Both the position numbers and the translations under genes were made by a program. This document shows positions 1 through 6,880 of a stretch of 7,047 nt of DNA, one piece after another. Source of the DNA: Verrucomicrobiota bacterium. Lineage in GTDB: Bacteria > Verrucomicrobiota > Kiritimatiellia > Kiritimatiellales > Pontiellaceae. The stretch is taken from positions 1-7,047 of the forward strand of contig DOEU01000117.1 of the NCBI GenBank assembly GCA_003532555.1, in the 5' to 3' direction. Under the pieces are notes generated by a model that made no database searches, was not told the DNA's origin, and worked only from the letters and a program-made list of their open reading frames with translations. The first letter of the stretch is position 1. Every line of letters begins with the position of its first letter.

Positions 1-448
1 ATTGAGTTTTTTTGAACTCTACCGCTTTTTTTTGATACCAGCTAGGCTCTATACATGAGAGGCTCACTGGCAAAGATATGATATTGCGATGTCGAGGTGG
101 GTGATCGTAATGAGGGCAAAAAATATAATTAAAATGAAGTTTATATCCGCGCGGATAAAGAAGCGCAATATTTGGAATAATCCACTTAGTAGACAATATT
201 TTATTCGCATAAAAAGTGGTTGAACCAGTAGATATAATAAGATCATAGGAGTTGTTTTTTGGAAGAGATTTATAAAGCGTTGGTGCTTTTATGAAAAGCT
301 GATCAAAGAGATAACTTATTATTTTTGCTGATCGATTTTTAAATTCAATATCCACCACATCGTATTCCCAGCGCATGAGCGTTACGAGCGCAATCGATTG
401 GTTGAGGTGTCCTGGTTTTTGATCATTTAATATCAGTGCTTTACTCAT
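1..448 (-). CDS. ELM1-family protein (PF06258-like), 3' end cut by window edge
   Basis: I translated 149 codons from the ATG at 448-446 without meeting a stop, so the gene runs off the left edge and only its N-terminal part is present. The start reads MSKALILNDQKPGHLNQS, which fits the opening block of the 'mitochondrial fission ELM1' family: a hydrophobic strand, then D-x-K/R-x-GH-x-x-Q, here around residues 5-18. Further on come YDLIISTGSTT (about 68-78), NIALLYPRGYKL (93-104) and the F-N-Y-I-F-C-P-H-Y-D block (106-115). Together these match the family pattern of a strand followed by 'P.FD.v..P.HD'. In bacteria this family has no role in mitochondria. Homologues have been labelled as nucleoside-sugar enzymes and look glycosyltransferase-like, but the biochemical function is not established as far as I know. 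The start codon shares bases with the stop of the upstream acyltransferase gene (TAATG), and a GAGGTG Shine-Dalgarno lies five bases before it. The neighbour suggests an envelope or LPS role; that is inference. Confidence 0.82.
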   Translation of the reverse strand, partial: MSKALILNDQKPGHLNQSIALVTLMRWEYDVVDIEFKNRSAKIISYLFDQLFIKAPTLYKSLPKNNSYDLIISTGSTTFYANKILSTKWIIPNIALLYPRGYKLHFNYIFCPHYDHPPRHRNIISLPVSLSCIEPSWYQKKAVEFKKTQ

Positions 449-1350
449 TATTGCACCTCTATTTTCCAGCGGTTATGCATCCAAAACCACTGATCAGGAT
501 AGGCCCTTATCATTTTTTCTATGGCTGCTTGATGTCGACGAGTTAGTTCGATGACTTGTTCTTCCTCTGGGCGTGGGTCAATATCCCAAGGTATGGGATC
601 TCCGATAATAAATTTAAAATGACTCGATGGTGTATGGATCATGAAAATGGGCCAAACTTCTACTCCGTAGCGAATTTGCAAGAGAGCTGGTGCAGGTGTG
701 CAATTCGCGTCATGATTAAAAAAGGGTACTTTAACATGCATGCGATCGTTGAGTTTTTGATCGATTAAAATGCCGACCAAGTCGCCTTTTTTTAAGGCGC
801 GTAGCATGGGTAGCATCACATTTTTTTTATAAAATACATTTACTCCGAATCGTCGTCTAAGAGGGTTAATAATACGCTCTTCTATTAATTTATTGGTCGT
901 CTCTCGGGCAATCACATGAATCTTATTTGAAATGTTGAGGGCTATAAATTGAGGTATTAATTCCCAGTTTCCAATGTGTCCCGTAATAGCGAGTGTTCGT
1001 TTTTCTGAGTTTTCAATATGGTTTTTGAAGACGTTCCAGTTTTCAGTTTTGATCGCTTCTTGAATCGCTTCATTGGAAATACGCCCACTTATAATTAGCA
1101 AATTAAATGCGATAGATCTGCCTAAATTAGCATAGGAGTTTTTTGCTATTTTAGTTATTTCACGCGAGCTTTTTTCTGGAAAAGCGATACGCAGGTTTGT
1201 CAACGTAATTTGCCGGCGTCTTCGAAGAAGATAAAAACAGCAAACGAATGCCTGCGCGAGTGTAGCGCGTACCCAATTAACGGGTAGACAGCGCAAAATA
1301 AATATTAAACCTTGAAGGAAATGATATTCTATATGGTCTCTTATTAACAT
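448..1350 (-). CDS. LpxL/HtrB-type lipid A (lauroyl) acyltransferase
   Basis: This 300-residue protein belongs to the bacterial lipid A acyltransferase family (LpxL/LpxM/HtrB). These are inner-membrane enzymes that move a fatty acyl chain from acyl-ACP onto a Kdo-lipid A precursor during LPS synthesis. The catalytic HX4E motif is present as HIGNWE (H125, E130). Also visible are the block LVGILIDQKLN (191-201), a V-PFFNHDA stretch (207-215) where the family usually has 'V.FFG..A.T', and the C-terminal signature YPDQWFWMHNRWK (284-296). The hydrophobic N-terminus (about residues 11-42) looks like the usual membrane anchor. The length is typical at about 300 residues. The start at 1350 is the first ATG after an upstream in-frame stop and places the family's N-terminus correctly, but I see no clear Shine-Dalgarno before it. 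Which acyl position or chain length it uses cannot be read from the sequence, so no symbol is given. A PlsC-like or phosphatidylinositol mannoside acyltransferase of the same superfamily is less likely. It is followed with a one-base overlap by the ELM1-family gene. Confidence 0.9.
   Translation of the reverse strand: MLIRDHIEYHFLQGLIFILRCLPVNWVRATLAQAFVCCFYLLRRRRQITLTNLRIAFPEKSSREITKIAKNSYANLGRSIAFNLLIISGRISNEAIQEAIKTENWNVFKNHIENSEKRTLAITGHIGNWELIPQFIALNISNKIHVIARETTNKLIEERIINPLRRRFGVNVFYKKNVMLPMLRALKKGDLVGILIDQKLNDRMHVKVPFFNHDANCTPAPALLQIRYGVEVWPIFMIHTPSSHFKFIIGDPIPWDIDPRPEEEQVIELTRRHQAAIEKMIRAYPDQWFWMHNRWKIEVQ
454..459 (-). promoter_or_regulatory. Shine-Dalgarno of the ELM1-family gene, inside the acyltransferase gene
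   Basis: On the minus strand the sequence GAGGTG is followed by CAATA and then ATG. This is a strong match to the anti-Shine-Dalgarno at a five-base spacing. The site lies within the last codons of the acyltransferase gene, and the stop TAA and start ATG share one base. This arrangement supports the start choice and suggests translational coupling. Confidence 0.7.
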
Positions 1351-1421
1351 CGACGTAGAGATTGGATGAACGGGAGTGGAATGCCAAGTCGATTTATTTA
1401 ATTGCCATTGATGCTATCCCA

Positions 1422-1450
1422 TTGACAGATGAGAATGACCTTTCTATATT
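1422..1450 (+). promoter_or_regulatory. Sigma-70 type promoter of tRNA-Val
   Basis: A perfect -35 hexamer TTGACA (1422-1427) is followed after exactly 17 bases by TATATT (1445-1450), which matches the -10 consensus at five of six positions. The next bases, TCGCG, form a GC-rich discriminator of the kind seen at stable-RNA promoters under stringent control. Transcription should start near 1457, only about six bases before the mature tRNA 5' end at 1463. The promoter lies in the 112-base gap between the acyltransferase start and the tRNA, the longest gene-free stretch in the window. I saw no convincing minus-strand promoter for the acyltransferase in the same gap. Confidence 0.85.
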
Positions 1451-1462
1451 TCGCGATTCTTG

Positions 1463-1539
<77 letters not shown>

Positions 1540-1540
1540 T

Positions 1541-2227
1541 TTATTTTTGCGAAGCCCGAACCAACGCAAAAAAACGATCTTCGTAGGTTTCCCATAACCC
1601 TTCTCGTTTTAGCATAGACGCTAGATCGTTTATTCGGTTGGGTTCACGAGAAGCAGCTGCAAAGGCTTGGTCGATTCGATCTAAATATTGTTTTTTTTCA
1701 TTCAGCACCTGCTTTTGCATTTGTTGCATATTCCCTTGAGCCGATTCTTGAACTAATTCGACCATTAATTTTAGAAGACAGACTTCCCAAGGTGAATCCA
1801 CTCCTATTAAGATAGCCGCAAGTGGATCGTCTTTCGTTGCGTTCTCTTTTTTTACGCGTTCGACTACATTCTCCATGCGATCGGTAATAATAGATTCTTT
1901 GATCTCTTGTTTTTCTATACTGAAGCCATATTGAAGGATACGTAGATTTTGAGCATGTTCTTTTAACCATTCAGCATAGGCTTGGGCTTCGTTTCCAAAA
2001 TTTTGAAGATCGACTTGCCCGAGCGTAGTCGGCGTAATTATTGTCGGCTTTAGGGCTTTTAATTGACCTTCTCTCACGCATACTTTATCAACGGCGTCCA
2101 TCTGTTCACAAACCAAACTATAATTGACGATTGTATCACCGAATGTCTCTAATTGGGCAGAGGGTCGGACGACCAATTCCGTGTTATTTACAGCATACCA
2201 AAAATCAAATTGTTTATCTTCGCTCAT
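1541..2227 (-). CDS. Conserved-looking protein of unknown function downstream of smc
   Basis: I cannot assign a function to this 228-residue soluble protein. It has no signal peptide and no membrane segment. The sequence is highly charged, and the part after residue 160 is rich in Q, K and E and probably helical (for example QQMQKQVLNEKKQYLDRIDQ). Stretches that look like conserved family blocks are FDFWYAVNNTELVV (7-20), LETFGDTIVNYSLV (26-39), KPTIITPTTLGQ (60-71), DDPLAAILIGVDSPWEVCLLKL (133-154) and ETYEDRFFALVR (213-224). They resemble unannotated proteins I associate with Verrucomicrobia, by memory only. The gene starts 40 bases after the smc stop on the same strand and is probably cotranscribed with it. 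The Shine-Dalgarno is weak (AAGG about 11 bases before the ATG). Codon use and composition look like the neighbours, and the intact frame argues for a real gene. A link to SMC function is only a positional inference. Confidence 0.85.
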   Translation of the reverse strand: MSEDKQFDFWYAVNNTELVVRPSAQLETFGDTIVNYSLVCEQMDAVDKVCVREGQLKALKPTIITPTTLGQVDLQNFGNEAQAYAEWLKEHAQNLRILQYGFSIEKQEIKESIITDRMENVVERVKKENATKDDPLAAILIGVDSPWEVCLLKLMVELVQESAQGNMQQMQKQVLNEKKQYLDRIDQAFAAASREPNRINDLASMLKREGLWETYEDRFFALVRASQK

Positions 2228-2267
2228 ACATATAATCGCCTTGTTAGTAGGATTTTCTACAGTTGGT

Positions 2268-5200
2268 TTAAGATGATTTTAACGTCTCTTTTTTTTCATA
2301 ATCAGCAAATTGCATAGAGACAAGCTTCGAAATGCCTTGAGTCTCCATGGTTACACCATAGATGACATCGGCAGCGGCAATGGTTTGGCGACTATGCGTA
2401 ATGAGAACAAATTGTGACTGGGTTAAGAACCCTTTCAGTGATGAAACAAATCGATTGATATTTGCATCATCAAGTGCAGCATCTAACTCATCCATTACAC
2501 AGAATGGACTTGGTTTAACTTTGAAAAGTGAAAAGAGAAGGGCTACAGCGGTCATGGTTCGTTCCCCTCCAGATAGAAGCGAAATAGATTGTAGTTTTTT
2601 TCCAGGTGGGCGAGCGATAATTTCTATACCTGCTTCAAGAATATCTTCTTCATCGGTCAGAACGAGCTTGGCTGAGCCACCTCCAAATAGTTGTTTAAAC
2701 ATTTCTTGAAACTCTTTGTTAACCTGATGAAATGTTTTTTCAAAAAGTTCGGTAGTGGTATTATTAATATTCTTAATCATTTCAAGCAGTTGTTTTTTAG
2801 CTGCTGTAAGATCATTTTGCTCTTTCATTAGAAAGGCATATCGTTCTTCATGTTCAGCATGCTCCTCGATAGCTACGAGGTTGACAGGGCCCATGAGGTC
2901 CAGTTTGGCTTGAATCTCCGCAACACGTGTTTCAATAAAGTCTCTACTCGGCACTTCATCTTGATCCCATTCTGGTAGAGGTTCTTCAGAAAGTTCTTCG
3001 GGGGTAATCTGATATGATACTGTCAGGCGTTCAATTAGATTGTCTTGACGCATTAAGTTTTCAGCTTTTTCTACATCCATTTTAGACTTTTGTTTTAATA
3101 ATGTTTCGAGTTCTTGGTATTGAATCCGAAGACTACTTTCGGCTGTAGTAATCGTATTAAGATAAACATCTCGTCGTGTACGTTCTTCTTGAAGTCTGAC
3201 CTCTCCATTTTCAACTGTATTCTGAAGTGTTATAATCTGATTTTCTGCACGTTCAGATTGTTGTTCGAGTTCCTCAATGCGCTTTCTATAACTGTTCACA
3301 CCATTCGATCTTTCATCGATTAATTCGTTTAGTTCTTTGATGCGTGCTTGGAGTGGTTGTTTTCTTGCATCGTGTTGTTCTTGTTGTTGAATACAATGAG
3401 CAGAATGAAGACGCTTCTCAGCGCTATCTTCAAACCTTTGTGAACGATCTTCTTCGTGCTGATTCATTTTTTTGGTCAGCTCTTGGATCGCACTGCGCAA
3501 GTGGTCTTGCTGATTTCGATGCGTTTGTATTTGCTCGGCAAGCGTTTGTCGTGATGAGTTGCCTGATACGGCATGATCTTCTAATTGTTGCAGTTCAAAG
3601 GAAACGGTTTTAGTCCTATTATCTGAAGCTTCAGTCTCACGTAAAATCACTTGTAACTCACCTTGGTGGATAGCTAGAGCTTGTTTCATTTGATCGATTT
3701 CGGAATGTAAAGAGGCGATTGGGTCATTCCCTTTTTCAAGTAACTTTTGACTTTTTGAATAAAGGGTCTCAGTCTGATGCAGATCTGCCTCAAGAGAGCT
3801 AAGTTCTTCTGAAACACGAATACGGAGATGATGACGAGCTAGTAGTGATCGTCCTTCATCTTCCTCGATTAACCATTCAGAAGCTTGTTGGCTAAAAAGA
3901 ATACCTTCAGACGTGACATATCGTTTACTGCTTGGGAGTGGATCGGGCAAACGATCTAAGTCTTCGATTACGTTAATGTTGCCTATAAGGTGTTGGAGTA
4001 GTGGACGGAGTGAATCTGGACATTGAATATATTGGATCAGAGAGTCTGTCACATCATGGATAGGATCTGTGGGAGATGCGATGTCGGCATGAAGGAGCCG
4101 AATGCTTCCCAAAGACTCCGATTTCATTTTATTAAAAATAAGGCAAGCTGTGGCCTGATCTTTAACTATTAGTGTATCAATCACACTCCGTAAAGATGCT
4201 TCTAACGCGGCTTGCCATTTTGGATCTATGTCAATTTTTTCAACAAGTGGGCCAATGATTTGATCTGGGGAAAGCCATGCAGATGTTTCTTCAGTTTTGA
4301 GTAATTCTTGGGTTCCTGCAGGAAAACCGCTGTGTCGTGTTTCTTTTTCAGAAAGTAATTCTAGTTGCGCTTGTTTGGCAGCTATCTTTTGATGAAGGTC
4401 TGTTTTTTGTTGGAACCATTTAGCTTTTTCTTCTTCATTTTTTGAATGGCTTTGAAGAAGAGACTTATGTTGTTGTATTTGTTTTTCAAGTATCAATTTT
4501 TGCTCTGCAAGAGTTGCTTGCATTTGTGTGGCCCGTTCCTGAAAATTAGTTGTGGAACGAGAAAGTTCAGCCTTTTCGGTCGAGAGTCGTTCGCGTTTTA
4601 GCATGCGTTCACGATCTCGTGCATCAAATGAGTTTAAATCATTTTGCAGCCGAGTAATAGTACTGTCTAAATCGACAGAAGCCGTTCGTTTCTCAGAAAG
4701 ATCATTACGAATTAGCTGCATTTGGTCTTCGAGTTCTTTTTGAAAGGTTAAGGCTTCTTCGAGCTCTTTCTTAGCCTCTGATACTGCGCTGAGAAGATTC
4801 GATTCGGCTTGTTTCATATTTACCAATTCGTGTTGATGATATTCTAGTCGATCTTTCGCTTCATTAGTCTCTCGATTATTTCTTTCTGCAAGAGAGTCAA
4901 GTTCTTTAATGCGATCTCGGTTGATCATGATCAGCTGATTGGCTTGCGATAGATTACTGCGCGCTTGGGAAGCTTCTTCAAGCGCTTTGTTAATGTGATT
5001 TTCCCGTTCGGCTAAAGCTTGTCTGGCATGTGACGCCTTAGTTTCAGTAGCTTCGATCTGCTGATGTAAATCTTCACTGGTTTCTTCGAGAGTGCTTATT
5101 TGGTTATTCAGTTTTATAAGATTGCTTTCTAGGTCGGCGAGATGTTGATTTGAAGCGAAGATATCCAGAGAGCGTATTTCAGAAGACAATTCTTTATAGC

Positions 5201-5840
5201 GTCTGGCTTTGCCGGCTTGGCGTTGAAGAGAAATAATTTGTCTTTTCACTTCACGAATCACATCATCTAGACGTAATAGGTTCGCATCGGTGTGTTCTAG
5301 TTTTCGTAAGGCTTCTTTTTTATCTGATTTATACTTCGTGATGCCGCTCGCTTCTTCGAATACGGCGCGACGGTCCTCGGGGCGAGCGGATAATATTTGA
5401 TCGATTTTACCTTGTTCTAATACGGAATAGGAATCAGTTCCAACGCCTGTATCCATAAATAGACGTTGAATATCTTTGAGACGACATGCTTTACGATTCA
5501 GAAAATAGCCGCTTTCGCCAGATCGAAAAACACGGCGAGCTATGCAAACTTCATCGTAGTCAACACCGAGCGTGGATGCACAATCTGCAAGTGTAATACT
5601 CACTTCAGCCATACCAAGTGGTTTTGCGTTATCAGTGCCGTTAAAGATCACATCTTCCATTTTTGCACCACGAAGAGCTCGAGCACGTTGTTCACCTAGT
5701 ACCCAGCGAACAGCATCAGATACATTACTTTTCCCACAACCATTTGGACCGACAATAGCAGTCATCCCCGGTTTAAATTCAAGTTTTGTTTTTTGTGCAA
5801 AACTTTTAAAGCCTACTAATTCAATAGATTTCAGGTACAA
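2268..5840 (-). CDS. smc: Chromosome segregation/condensation ATPase SMC (TTG start)
   Basis: SMC forms ring-shaped dimers that, with the kleisin ScpA and with ScpB, compact and separate chromosomes using ATP. From the chosen start the protein has 1190 residues, the normal family size. The N-terminal head opens YLKSIELVGFKSFA and carries Walker A GPNGCGKS (31-38) and a Q-loop region around LEQGKIDQIL (141-150). Long coiled coils rich in E, Q, K and L span about 170-500 and 680-1000. They flank a globular hinge at about 505-665. The C-terminal head has the ABC signature LSGGE (1089-1093), Walker B VMDE with catalytic E1118, a DAALDDAN D-loop and the switch histidine in ITHS (1149). The family start aligns with TTG at 5840, preceded by GGAGG. 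The in-frame ATG at 5954 would add 38 Cys/His-rich residues foreign to the family and overlap the upstream gene. The hinge lacks the usual GG-rich second motif. scpA and scpB are not in this window. Confidence 0.97.
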   Translation of the reverse strand: MYLKSIELVGFKSFAQKTKLEFKPGMTAIVGPNGCGKSNVSDAVRWVLGEQRARALRGAKMEDVIFNGTDNAKPLGMAEVSITLADCASTLGVDYDEVCIARRVFRSGESGYFLNRKACRLKDIQRLFMDTGVGTDSYSVLEQGKIDQILSARPEDRRAVFEEASGITKYKSDKKEALRKLEHTDANLLRLDDVIREVKRQIISLQRQAGKARRYKELSSEIRSLDIFASNQHLADLESNLIKLNNQISTLEETSEDLHQQIEATETKASHARQALAERENHINKALEEASQARSNLSQANQLIMINRDRIKELDSLAERNNRETNEAKDRLEYHQHELVNMKQAESNLLSAVSEAKKELEEALTFQKELEDQMQLIRNDLSEKRTASVDLDSTITRLQNDLNSFDARDRERMLKRERLSTEKAELSRSTTNFQERATQMQATLAEQKLILEKQIQQHKSLLQSHSKNEEEKAKWFQQKTDLHQKIAAKQAQLELLSEKETRHSGFPAGTQELLKTEETSAWLSPDQIIGPLVEKIDIDPKWQAALEASLRSVIDTLIVKDQATACLIFNKMKSESLGSIRLLHADIASPTDPIHDVTDSLIQYIQCPDSLRPLLQHLIGNINVIEDLDRLPDPLPSSKRYVTSEGILFSQQASEWLIEEDEGRSLLARHHLRIRVSEELSSLEADLHQTETLYSKSQKLLEKGNDPIASLHSEIDQMKQALAIHQGELQVILRETEASDNRTKTVSFELQQLEDHAVSGNSSRQTLAEQIQTHRNQQDHLRSAIQELTKKMNQHEEDRSQRFEDSAEKRLHSAHCIQQQEQHDARKQPLQARIKELNELIDERSNGVNSYRKRIEELEQQSERAENQIITLQNTVENGEVRLQEERTRRDVYLNTITTAESSLRIQYQELETLLKQKSKMDVEKAENLMRQDNLIERLTVSYQITPEELSEEPLPEWDQDEVPSRDFIETRVAEIQAKLDLMGPVNLVAIEEHAEHEERYAFLMKEQNDLTAAKKQLLEMIKNINNTTTELFEKTFHQVNKEFQEMFKQLFGGGSAKLVLTDEEDILEAGIEIIARPPGKKLQSISLLSGGERTMTAVALLFSLFKVKPSPFCVMDELDAALDDANINRFVSSLKGFLTQSQFVLITHSRQTIAAADVIYGVTMETQGISKLVSMQFADYEKKETLKSS

Positions 5841-5848
5841 AAAAATTT

Positions 5849-5853
5849 CCTCC
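5849..5853 (-). promoter_or_regulatory. Shine-Dalgarno that fixes the smc TTG start
   Basis: The minus strand reads GGAGG, then eight bases (AAATTTTT), then TTG. The site is a near-perfect ribosome binding sequence at a good distance, and the next codons read YLKSIELVGF, exactly where SMC proteins begin. It therefore decides the start against the upstream ATG at 5954, which has no comparable site. Confidence 0.8.
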
Positions 5854-5867
5854 AATATGTACACTAA

Positions 5868-5898
5868 AGAATAGCACAGACAGTGCCTCACGTGGCAA
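5868..5898 (-). promoter_or_regulatory. Possible promoter in front of smc
   Basis: In the 68-base gap before smc the minus strand shows TTGCCA (5898-5893), four of six to the -35 consensus. After 19 bases comes TATTCT (5873-5868), directly preceded by TGC, which gives an extended -10 element (TGnTATnnT). The start of transcription would fall near 5861, about 20 bases before the TTG, leaving room for the GGAGG. The 19-base spacer is longer than ideal, and smc could equally be read from the upstream oxidoreductase transcript. Treat this as a candidate only. Confidence 0.35.
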
Positions 5899-5908
5899 TG
5901 GATTTTTT

Positions 5909-6880
5909 CTAGATTGCAAGAGTGATCTGTTTGGCAGCATGAAGACCGGAGCATGCGGAGCCTTCGACGCGGGGCCCGCCAAATGCATCGCCGGCTAGCG
6001 TTAAATGAAGATCAGGGCTGGTTAGAGACTTTTCTTTATTGGGATTAATCGGCAATGTGTATCCCCAGCGGTGCGTTTGAGCGCCTTTAATAGACAATGT
6101 CATTAAGGATTTAATTTCATCTAAAATTAGCTCAATTTTTTCATCATGTGTATATTTCCATGTGGCAGTAGCAAAATCTGATGTGGTATGAATGGTCAAA
6201 GCGGGTAGATTCGAAATGCCTTTCATTTGATTATCTGCAATCCAACTAATTTTCGGATGATCGTATTTTATTCCACCGGGTTCAGGTAAACCGCTAGGAT
6301 CATTTAAGCGGAGTAGGATAGATAGTCCTTTCTCATATCGTATATTTTGAAGCGCATGTTGCATATTTGAAGGAAGTGGAAAGTGCGTTGTCTCAAGTAG
6401 ACGTGTTGTTTGAGGTGTCGGAGTGGTGATTAGGAGGTGTATTCCGCTATAATCTGTGCCGTCTTGGCAAAAGGCAGTCCATTTTTGATGATTGTAGGAG
6501 AGTTTGATAACTTCCTTTGAGAGATAAACGTCAAGATTCTTTGCAATGTGCTTAGGAAGACTGTTCATGCCTTGATGTGCCACCCATCGCGGATGTTTTT
6601 TAGATTGATTGCACTCGCTTTCAAACCAGATTTTTATGATGTCGGCAGCACTCCATTGTTCGACATAGGTTTGAAAGATAGGTTGTCGTACTGTAAAAAA
6701 TTGAGCACCGTGGTCAAAAATAGCACCATCGAATGTTCTTGTTGCCATCCGACCGCCATGATTACGACCCTTGTCAAGAACTGTGACTGAACTGCCGGAT
6801 TCTTTAAGTTTTGTGGCCGCCATTAATCCGGATATACCCGCACCTATGATTAAAACATCGCTTGGATTATGGTGTTGCAT
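5909..6880 (-). CDS. Renalase-like FAD/NAD(P)-dependent oxidoreductase
   Basis: This 323-residue flavoprotein has the layout of the amine-oxidase / renalase-like group. The N-terminus carries the dinucleotide-binding fold VLIIGAGISGLMAA (9-22, GAGISG at 13-18) with an acidic residue ending the second strand (VLDKG, D36). The GGRMATR motif follows (42-48), then FDHGAQFFTVR (55-65), a block characteristic of this family. Near the C-terminus LTLAGDAFGGPRVEGSACSG (293-312) is the second FAD-contacting motif. Bacterial renalases oxidise off-pathway dihydro-isomers of NAD(P)H; whether this protein does so cannot be told from the sequence. A desaturase-like or amine oxidase role is possible but less likely at this length. 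The ATG at 6880 has AAGGA four bases upstream and lies inside the end of the photolyase gene. The 14-base overlap suggests the two genes are translated as a coupled pair. The protein should be cytoplasmic, as no signal peptide is seen. Confidence 0.88.
   Translation of the reverse strand: MQHHNPSDVLIIGAGISGLMAATKLKESGSSVTVLDKGRNHGGRMATRTFDGAIFDHGAQFFTVRQPIFQTYVEQWSAADIIKIWFESECNQSKKHPRWVAHQGMNSLPKHIAKNLDVYLSKEVIKLSYNHQKWTAFCQDGTDYSGIHLLITTPTPQTTRLLETTHFPLPSNMQHALQNIRYEKGLSILLRLNDPSGLPEPGGIKYDHPKISWIADNQMKGISNLPALTIHTTSDFATATWKYTHDEKIELILDEIKSLMTLSIKGAQTHRWGYTLPINPNKEKSLTSPDLHLTLAGDAFGGPRVEGSACSGLHAAKQITLAI

Noticed and set aside
64..246. Minus-strand open frame of 60 codons with a hydrophobic product
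   Set aside because: It lies in another frame of the ELM1-family gene, whose frame is open across the whole region and matches family motifs. The hydrophobic look is a by-product.
1544..1572. Inverted repeat TTTTTGCG / CGCAAAAA just after the tRNA, considered as a terminator shared by the converging genes
   Set aside because: On both strands the T run precedes and the A run follows the stem, the reverse of an intrinsic terminator. The stem is mostly A-T, and one arm and the loop are coding sequence.
1698..1970. Minus-strand 90-codon open frame inside the 228-residue gene
   Set aside because: It is a same-strand shadow frame with a low-complexity Arg/Ser-rich product and no start signal. The overlapping 228-residue frame is the credible one.
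2362..5874. Several plus-strand open frames antisense to smc (for example 2362-2709, 3344-3613 and 5572-5874)
   Set aside because: They are shadows of a conserved gene on the other strand. The products are rich in Ser, Phe and Cys as expected from antisense reading of coiled-coil codons, and none resembles a family.
5874..5887. Small hairpin GCAC-TGTCT-GTGC before smc, considered as a terminator of the oxidoreductase gene
   Set aside because: The stem has four base pairs plus a possible G-U pair, and the bases after it (TATTCTTT) are a poor T run. It is too weak to call, and it overlaps the candidate promoter.
5884..5897. Inverted repeat TGCC-N6-GGCA containing CACGTG, over the possible smc -35, considered as an operator
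   Set aside because: The arms are only four bases long, the CACGTG is off-centre, and it is not a LexA box or another operator I recognise. Repeats this short are expected by chance.
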